Assembly (NCBI GenBank): GCA_963691705.1 | Contig: OY829543.1 | Location: forward strand, 45,330,855 to 45,394,854 | Length of the DNA stretch: 64,000 nt | Source of the DNA: Viola odorata | Taxonomy: Eukaryota > Streptophyta > Magnoliopsida > Malpighiales > Violaceae | Direction of reading: 5' to 3' | Part shown: in pieces, positions 57,217 to 64,000 of the stretch | Layout: the number at the start of each line of letters is the position of its first letter | Position numbering within the stretch: position 1 is the first letter of the stretch | Position numbers and translations under genes: made by a program | Notes under the pieces: generated by a model | The model's database searches: none | What the model saw: only the letters and a program-made list of their open reading frames with translations | Told to the model about the DNA's origin: nothing

Positions 57217-57414
57217 GTAAGCTGCAGTACCTCCTTTTCTAAACTAACAATATTAGATACTTATGCATATATTTTGCTTGCATGTTGATAATGAAGATTA
57301 GCTTCAAAGGTAGATGGAGGAAACTAAGCTTCTGTCTGGAATCCGGATTCAAGTGCTTTTGTTTCTGGAGTAGTTGCTTTTGTTTATGATATGCTTCTCA
57401 GAATTGCATGATAC

Positions 57415-57888
57415 TATCTATGCCTTCTCATAACCCCCCTGATACGATCCTAGTTGCCTAGGGGTCGTAGCACGTAATTCTGATCTAGTTCAAGTCTGGA
57501 TTTCGATGCGGAAATAAGATAAACTCGTCTTGACAACATAGACCTGCTAGTCGCTTAGCACTAGCCAACCTAATTCGAGCAAGAGAGGTTTCTTGGTCGA
57601 ATCACTAGACCTATATCCCTTACGGATATCAACCTAGGGCAAACGAATAAGTATCTATGCCTTCTCATAACCCCCCTGATACGATCCTAGTTGCCTAGGG
57701 GTCGTAGCACGTAATTCTGATCTAGTTCAAGTCTGGATTTCGATGCGGAAATAAGATAAACTCGTCTTGACAACATAGACCTGCTAGTCGCTTAGCACTA
57801 GCCAACCTAGTTCGAGAAAGAGAGGTTTCTTGGTCGAATCACTAGACCTATATCCCTTACGGATATCAACCTAGGGCAAACGAATAAG
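57415..57888 (+). repeat. 237-bp tandem duplication across a host/LTR junction
   Basis: Copy 1 (57415-57651) and copy 2 (57652-57888) differ at about two bases. Each contains 25 bp of flanking DNA (ATCTATGCCTTCTCATAACC...) plus the first ~212 bp of the LTR that begins TGATACGATCCTAG. Confidence 0.92.
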
Positions 57889-58979
57889 TGGGGTTCAACT
57901 TTTAGGTTTTACTTGTGAATTAACCGAGTGTACTAACTCAATTAAAGACAAGGTTCACACGTGAACAATCTTAGAGAAACTCTCTACATTTAATTATCAA
58001 AATCGGGGGGTTTTACAATGAGCACAAAAGGTTCTATATATAGGCAAAGCCTAGTACAAGTTTAACTATAACTATAACTTCTAATACTACTAGGAATAGA
58101 AAACCTAATCTAAGTAGAAGTAGAACTTCTATTCGTCTAATAACTTCACAAACTAATTAATAAATATAATAAATACATTCTAGAAGCTCCAGAGTTGATT
58201 TGCACGGCTGGGCTTCAAGTTACGGTTTGTCGCGCGTTCACACTGCGCAACAAAATATCGACCCACTCATCCGATTGGGCTTAAACCTATGCCATTAGAA
58301 AGCTAACATCTTAAAATTGTGAGAAGGGTCCTCTATTCCTAGTCCAGGCCTTACAGGTCTGAAATAAATCGAACGACGTTGACTGACGCGTTTTGAAGTC
58401 CTTGTCTGCGTAGGATTGCTGTCAGCAAAAATGTCTCTTCCAATAACTCTCAAACGGCTCTTGTGCTTGATCTGAAACTTGGTCACAATAGAGACAACAT
58501 CCTGAGGTTTCATAAACATGCTCAATCGCACAATTCTGACTTCTATATCTCCTGCTGGGTTCGGACAAAGTCGCCTGTTGCGTCTGCTCTTAGAACTCCT
58601 ACGTGCGAGAATATCATCTCAAACCTTCTTGAGATCTACTCATCCAAATGCTCTGAAACTTGGACACAACCTTCCTAAGACTCCAATCGGTCTTGTATAT
58701 GTGCTGGATCTTTGATTGAAGTCGTTCTTCCATGGGTTGACTCGGATGGAAATCAAACCTTGCGTTAGGCGCCTCCAAGCCACCTTCCATGTCATCCTTC
58801 GCGTGAAGGCTTGATCAAGCAGTGTCTCCTGCCTTGTCTCCATGTCTAGAGGTTGTATTAACCTCACTGGATGCTTTGCAACGTCCTTGGCTCGACGCTT
58901 TGGTTTGCTTGGCCTTGGCCGCAAGACATGTGCGCGTTGTGCGTGCTCTGGGGCAAGCCTCGGGGCTAGGATCGTATCA
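57440..58979 (-). mobile_element. Gypsy-type 3' LTR (minus orientation)
   Basis: The LTR has unusually long perfect inverted termini, TGATACGATCCTAG...CTAGGATCGTATCA. On the minus strand it is preceded by a purine tract (TTGAAGGGGGAGGGA). Its length is 1540 bp, including one extra 237-bp duplicated block. The matching 5' LTR is not in the window. Confidence 0.75.
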
Positions 58980-60791
58980 TTCCCTCCCCCTTCAAAAAGA
59001 TTCTCCCTCGAATCTGATTTTAGACCTGCACCACAATACCTTAAGTTAATAATATCAAAGTAAGCACAAAACGAACCATACCAACCTCGCAAATTCAACT
59101 TGGTGGCAACGTCTTTGAATATGTCAATGCGTTGAATAAGACCATCGCCCCAAGTGGTCACTCTTGCTTGAACTTGGTTTGGGAACCATCTTCGGCATAA
59201 GTTCTGCCAAACCCAAGCTCCTATCTTGAAGGATCCACTCATCCTTCCATGGTTTCCCAAAGTTTCCATCTTGACACTCAAGCGCGCACCATAGCGCTTG
59301 GCTTGTCCATGGGCTATCCACATTACTTAGATCTCTTTGCTACTACTTATACTAAACAATACACTCAAAGGCAGCAATATTAAACCGAATAATGTCATAA
59401 GAATAAAATCACATATGTGTTTCAATAACACACCAAAAATAATAGCGTGTATGAAAAGATAGTAAGTATATAAAAGAAACGAAAAATATTCCTTCCATGT
59501 AGACTCATACTTACAAACCAACACATGTCTCACAACTCAAGAATTCTCTCCTCCATCTCTAGTTGCCTCAAGAATTGTGGTGGTGTGGATAAATTTCGCT
59601 CCATGGGTGCGCTCAATGTTTACCACGATTCTTGACCTAAGTCGCTAAAAGACTTCTTCTTTTGATTACAAACAAAACTCCAAGGAACAATGTATGAAAT
59701 ACTAACGTCCTTAAAAGTTAAGTTAATAATAAAATAGTAGCTCATCACACAATCCTCAAACATCTCATGTTCATCAAAATTTCACAAAAGATCATGCGAC
59801 CGATATAAGTGATTGCGTGGGAAAGAGCTCCTCCAAAGCCTATCGACTTAAACACAAAATTGTCATAAAATTCACACTTGGAAGAATAGTTATTCAATGT
59901 AAAAACATGTGAAAATTCAATTAAAATTGTATTAGGGACAACACAATCCACGTCTCTCAGCCTAGTTAACATACCAAACTGTTTTCGCTTTCGCGAGTAA
60001 TTTTCAAAGGCATATGACTTGACCTTTGGCTCTTGTATATAATAATCATTAATTAAATTAATTTTAATATCAGTACCATTAAAATTAATAATGTTCATAT
60101 ACTAACATAAATCAAATCTAAGGGAAGAGAACCATACCATACCCTTTCGGTTAGGGTTTGCCGAAATAGCACTACGGATGCACAAGGCTCTTTCCCTCTT
60201 CTTGGTAGTAAGGTAAGGGGCTTCTCCTCTACCAACAACCTTCTCTTGTTCTGCTCATGAGAATAAACAACAAAAGTAAAGGAAACAAACAGATTAGGGT
60301 TAGAAAGATCAAGGCGCAATGGCAAAAAATTCAGCTTTTGGTGGCTTACGCCAAAACACTTTTTGCTCACTTCTCTCCCTATGGCATATTCATTCTCTCC
60401 TTTTGTATTCATGCCAACTAACGCATGCTCTCTATTTTCATGCGGGATATTTTGACTCTCATCTCTTATCCCATACTTGCTCTTTTCACGGGGGTTGTTT
60501 TTCTTTTCATCTCTTTTCCCATGCTCACTCTTTTCATGGGAGCTATTTTTCCCTCTTATTCCCTCTTTCTTTTCACTCAACTGCGCCTCTCCTTGTACAC
60601 TCAATTGACGCTTAGTGATCAGCGTCCTAGCATTATCATGCTCTTTGGATCCTTGCGTATAAGTCACTTGACTATCATGTACTATATCGCGCATTAGGGT
60701 CTTATGCGGCGGCTCGCATCTAGGGTTTGCCTCGATAACCTTAGATTCATATGTACGCCATGGTACTCCCTCTCCTCTGCCTTTATCTCTC
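58980..60791 (-). mobile_element. Internal region of the gypsy-derived element, 5' part lost
   Basis: Minus-strand frames are at 60814-60095, 60098-59745 and 59323 to about 58980. The last ends DSRENLFEGGGNDTI just before the purine tract, the kind of C-terminal end seen in gypsy polyproteins. The first is Lys/Glu/His-rich with degenerate repeats (HEKSEHGKRDEKK, REKSKYGIRDES) and begins inside the neighbouring LTR. The second starts with ATG overlapping the first frame's TGA (ATGA). No RT or integrase motif is visible. The element was cut by the insertion at 60792. Confidence 0.5.
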
Positions 60792-62164
60792 TGATCGGTT
60801 GTCGAACCCGTCAAAAATAATAATAAAACCTGCAGTCAAACGCACAATAAATTGTATATAGTGGCAACAGGGTCGAACACAGGGATTAATGGATTAATAC
60901 TCAATTCGATTTAATTGACAGAGAAGTCCAAATAAGGTAGTAACTAAAGGGGGGTTTTGAATGGTTGTTTGTTTGTTTGTTTTATTGACTATTCCAAACA
61001 GTAATAAAGGAAGATAAAAGAGATAAGAAATCAATAGAGAGAAGGTTCCCAGTACGAATCTGTATCCGGTTGCAATTATGGTCAGCCGGTCATCGGTGCA
61101 AGTATCGTCTACCCCGAGCTGATAGATGCGCTATGGGGACCAGGTGCGCTTAGGTCCCCTACTTACCTTCGTAATAAAAACTACCCCAAGGTACACTTAT
61201 GGGACAACCTTGACAGTCCGCCGTCCTCCAAGGTACGCTTATGGAGGCAACACTTGGCTGCCCATGAAGAGGAGGTAAGACGCGTCTCGGGCGAGACACT
61301 CAGTACGCTCGAGGCTCTACCCGAACGATCCGTTTAATCTAACTAGAAGAGACTAGGATCCCGATTACCTCCAGAATGGTTATCTGCTTTTACCCTGTAG
61401 CTTCGCGTTAGGTATAACCACAAAGTCGATTATAAAACTCTAAGTTAACTACTAGTTGATCAAGCTTGTAATTAATCCTAGGGTTTTTTACAATTAAGTA
61501 TTAAACAAGATAGATATTAGTCTGGAATATGTAAAGCACAGTTTGACCTCACGGCTTCCCTTGCAACCTTCAATCGATTCTTACCAAGAACAAGGAGACT
61601 TAGCCGCACATATTAAAAGTAAAGATAAATAAATAAATCAATTGCATAATTATATAGAGAAGGAAGAAGGAAGAAAGAAATCCTATTTATTACCGGCCAG
61701 AGCAAGGCTCCGGTTTATTGAAAGAAAGAGCAAGGATCCCGAAGGCAATGGTGGCGCCAAAGTCTAGCGGGAGCGGAAGAGGAGAGAGAGAGAAAACCTA
61801 ATTACTAAAAGTATTTACAGAACTATTACAAAATAAAACTCCTAATCTGACTGGAATTATATTCCTCATTGGTCTTCTACTGAAATTGGGATTCCTAGAG
61901 CATTAAGTGAGCGGATCCGATATATTTCTTTTCTGCGCTTGTTTTCTGTTCTCGCTAGGACACTGCTGCTCTCTGCGAACATCCAGCTAAACGGCCTAGC
62001 TGCTCAATTCTTTCCAGAAAATGATAGAAAGCGCTCATTTTTCTATTTTCCTCTTAATTAGCCCAGATCTGTAAAAAGTGAATAAACACAGCAACATAAG
62101 TAGCATCATGATCTAAAAAGGCATACAAAAGAGGGAAGAATTATGGACATAAAACGCTCTATCA
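60792..62164 (-). repeat. 3' LTR, family iv
   Basis: 1373 bp. On the plus strand it starts TGATCGGTTGTCGAACCC and ends CGCTCTATCA. The first 434 bp correspond to the partial copy at 63567-64000. Confidence 0.9.
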
Positions 62165-63184
62165 AACATCCCCACACTACCCGATGCTCGCCCTCGAGCA
62201 TTTAAAATCCGAAAGCATCACCTTGTCTAGAATACACAGCCTCAATCCACAACACACAGAGTTACTTACGCCACCACTTACGCCTCGACCAAGCAGTACG
62301 CCACCCTCCAGCCTAGATGAACTCTGCACTACTCCAAAGGAATAACGAAACCAGAGGAATAGTTTTCCTACATCAGCCCGCTGCAAGCAATCCTCACAAG
62401 GTATGGTGTTTATCACTCACGCTCGGAAACAGAGTTAGGTGTTTACACTCATCAATGCGAATGATAATGTACAAAACCAATTTTGCAATAGCGACCCGAG
62501 TACGGAGAACACATGCATGGGCAATCATATGATTATAGAAACTTTGCAAGGGTAAAGCAAGAGAATATGTGTTGGAGAAGAGGGTTCAAAAGAGAGAGAA
62601 GGAAGGATAGAGGTTTTCTTAGCTGGAAGAAGGCGAAGTGGTGAGAGAGTTCCCTTGTTGGTAGTGGCGCGGGCAAGACAGAGAGCGCTGATAGAGAGTG
62701 GGGGTATCATCTTCTGTTGGAACGTACCGTCGGTCTTCTGATCTTGTAATGTTCTACTCCAGTTCTGATTTGTACTCCTCTTTTGCTCAAAAGTTTTATT
62801 CAAATTGTTTTTTTGTTTTTTTTTATTATGAGCAAAAGGGAGCGTACATGAAATTCTGAGTTGTTGAACTGGAGCAGCAAAATTTTCCTTGGGCGTCTGA
62901 TTTTTTTGTGCGTACGTGACATTCGACGGCTCGGCCTAGCAGTTGATTTCCACATTGCTTACTGGAATACTTGACTGGCTTTTGAATATCTAGGCCGAGT
63001 TGTCTGGAATCCCTATACTGGAGCTTTTACTTCTTTTATGCGTTCTGCGATTGTTGCCATATTACTGCTTTCAGTATCTTGATGTAGCAGTGGAATGTTT
63101 ATAGCTCAATTCTCTGCAACTTTTCTGTTTTCAGATTCTCAGTCTGCTCTCAGTGTCTCGATCTAGCAGCTCAATACCCCCACA

Positions 63185-63475
63185 TTGAAGATCTTGACTT
63201 TCTCTGTCCCCCACATTGGAAAAACTATGTGTGACTTAGGTGCAGGTATCAACGTCTTGCCCTTGACGATATTCACCAGACTGTGTCTCGGACCACTGAA
63301 GTCAACTCGAGTCATCATCCAATTAGCGGATCGATCGGTAATCTATCCGGAAGGGATCATTGAGGACGTTCTCGTCCAAGTTGGTAGTCTCCTCTACTCG
63401 GCCGATTTCTATGTGATCAGCATGGAAGACGAGCAAGGAACCAGACCCTCCGACGTTCTTCTACCCCCACATTGA
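63185..63475 (+). pseudogene. Retroviral-type aspartic protease fragment, antisense to its host element
   Basis: The frame contains KTMCDLGAGINVLPLTIF (active-site DLG), then VIIQLADRSVIYPEGIIED and LLYSADFYVISMEDE, the pattern of plant gypsy retropepsins. It ends before the ILLGRPF closing motif. It is only ~95 codons long and has no RT behind it. It runs opposite to the surrounding LTR element and is bordered by direct repeats (see 63175-63202 and 63463-63490), so it was captured. Confidence 0.85.
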
Positions 63476-63486
63476 AGATGTTGACT

Positions 63487-63561
63487 TTCGTTGTAGTATA
63501 GTGGTAAGTATTCCCGCCTGTCACGCGGGTGACTCGGGTTCGATCCCCGGCAACGGCGCCA
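63487..63561 (+). tRNA. Full-length tRNA-Asp(GUC)-like sequence with CCA, at a PBS
   Basis: Seventy-two bases match plant tRNA-Asp with anticodon GTC (CCTGTCACG loop), the T-loop GGTTCGATCC and the D-arm TAGTATAGTGGTA. CCA follows directly at 63559-63561. Plant nuclear tRNA genes do not encode CCA. Base 1 is T instead of G, and one T-stem C is T, making a G-T pair. Five bases after CCA the LTR begins, so on the minus strand this is the primer site of the element extended from 18 bases to the entire tRNA. A and B boxes are intact, so transcription by Pol III is conceivable. Confidence 0.85.
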
Positions 63562-63566
63562 AAATT

Positions 63567-64000
63567 TGATCGGTTGTCGAACCCGTCAAAAATAATAATA
63601 AAACTTGCAGTCAAACGCACAATAAATTGTATATATTAGCAACAGGGTCGAACACAGGGATTAAGGGATTAATACTCAATTCGATTTGATTGACAGAGAA
63701 GTCCAAATAAGGTAGTAACTAAAGGGGGGTTTTGAATGGTTGTTTGTTTGTTTATTTTATTGACTATTCTAAACAGTAATAAAGGAAGATAAAAGAGATA
63801 AGAAATCAATAGAGAGAAGGTTCCCAGTAAGAATCTGTATCCGGTTGCAATTATGGTCAGCCGGTCATCGATGCAAGTATCGTCTACCCCGAGCTGATAG
63901 ACGTGCTATGGGGACCAGGTGCGCTTAGGTCCCCTACTTACCTTCGTAATAAAAGCTACCCCAAGGTACGCTTATGGGATAACCTTGACAGTCCGCCGTC
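63567..64000 (-). repeat. 5' LTR of the family iv element, partial
   Basis: Nearly identical to 60792-61225; the window ends inside it. Confidence 0.9.

Larger units (their letters stand above)
60792..64000 (-). mobile_element. Short-bodied LTR element (family iv), runs off the window
   Basis: On the minus strand: 5' LTR (from beyond 64000 to 63567), AATTT, a primer site extended to a whole tRNA-Asp copy, about 1.4 kb of internal DNA, a purine tract near 62165-62180 and a 3' LTR (62164-60792). The only protein-like piece is a protease fragment in the opposite direction. It is non-autonomous. A word of the type CTAGCAGCTCAAT or GGCCTAGC recurs (about 61990, 62933, 63155, 63163). Confidence 0.88.

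Noticed and set aside
58640..59323. 227-codon minus-strand frame read as one gene
   Set aside because: Only the part up to about 58980 lies in the element's internal region; the remainder is LTR sequence, so it is not one protein gene.
60319..60697. Hydrophobic plus-strand frames resembling membrane proteins
   Set aside because: They are antisense to the Lys/Glu-rich repeats of the minus-strand frame; the leucine/phenylalanine content comes from the complement of AAG/GAA codons.

Overview
The window is eukaryotic nuclear DNA from a flowering plant, almost certainly a eudicot. It has split genes with GT-AG introns, plant receptor-like-protein (RLP) repeats, patatin-like lipases, tRNA-Asp- and tRNA-Met-primed plant LTR retrotransposons, and hAT, Tourist, Stowaway and pogo-type DNA elements. 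I cannot name the species. Only one gene looks intact, and most of the sequence is transposon built into transposon.

Layout. 1-5.7 kb: an RLP (LRR) pseudogene cut by gypsy LTR debris and by a young gag/protease-only copia element (TSD CAACA). 6.2-8.1 kb: an intact six-exon patatin-like acyl hydrolase gene on the minus strand (392 aa). 9.3-12.7 kb: a hAT element holding a gypsy solo LTR, which holds a Tourist-like MITE. 12.8-13.3 kb: a pogo-type element keeping the tail of its transposase. 14.2-24.7 kb: an unclassified element with ~170-bp inverted ends; one end is split by a copia element, and inside lie a large gypsy-derived non-autonomous element and an F-box/FBD/LRR fragment. 26.5-42.5 kb: a second patatin-like gene whose exons are spread over 16 kb by three insertions, one carrying an 11-kb Athila-like gypsy element with an env-position ORF. 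42.7-54.1 kb: a MULE-like element, three hAT elements, three Stowaway-like MITEs, an LRR-kinase fragment and a cluster of strong hairpins. 54.5-55.8 kb: a third, internally deleted patatin-like pseudogene. 56.7-57.2 kb: two exons of a KAPA synthase (BIOF) gene. 57.4 kb to the end: gypsy LTR material, ending in an element whose primer-binding site has become a complete tRNA-Asp copy with CCA.

The three patatin-like loci share strand, exon plan and 3' flank, so they are an old tandem array. Locus 1 survives, locus 2 was broken mainly by insertion, and locus 3 by deletion.

The most unusual signals are at the level of DNA words. Each large gypsy-type family carries its own short, often palindromic word many times, in LTRs and coding regions, in several reading frames. 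Two families with alignable LTRs carry different words at matching places. Other notable signals are the full-length tRNA copy at a PBS, a solo LTR that is a hybrid of two families yet has a clean target-site duplication, and an Athila-like element whose in-frame stops all sit where a Gln codon with C-to-T change is expected. All calls come from reading the sequence; no database search or alignment program was run.
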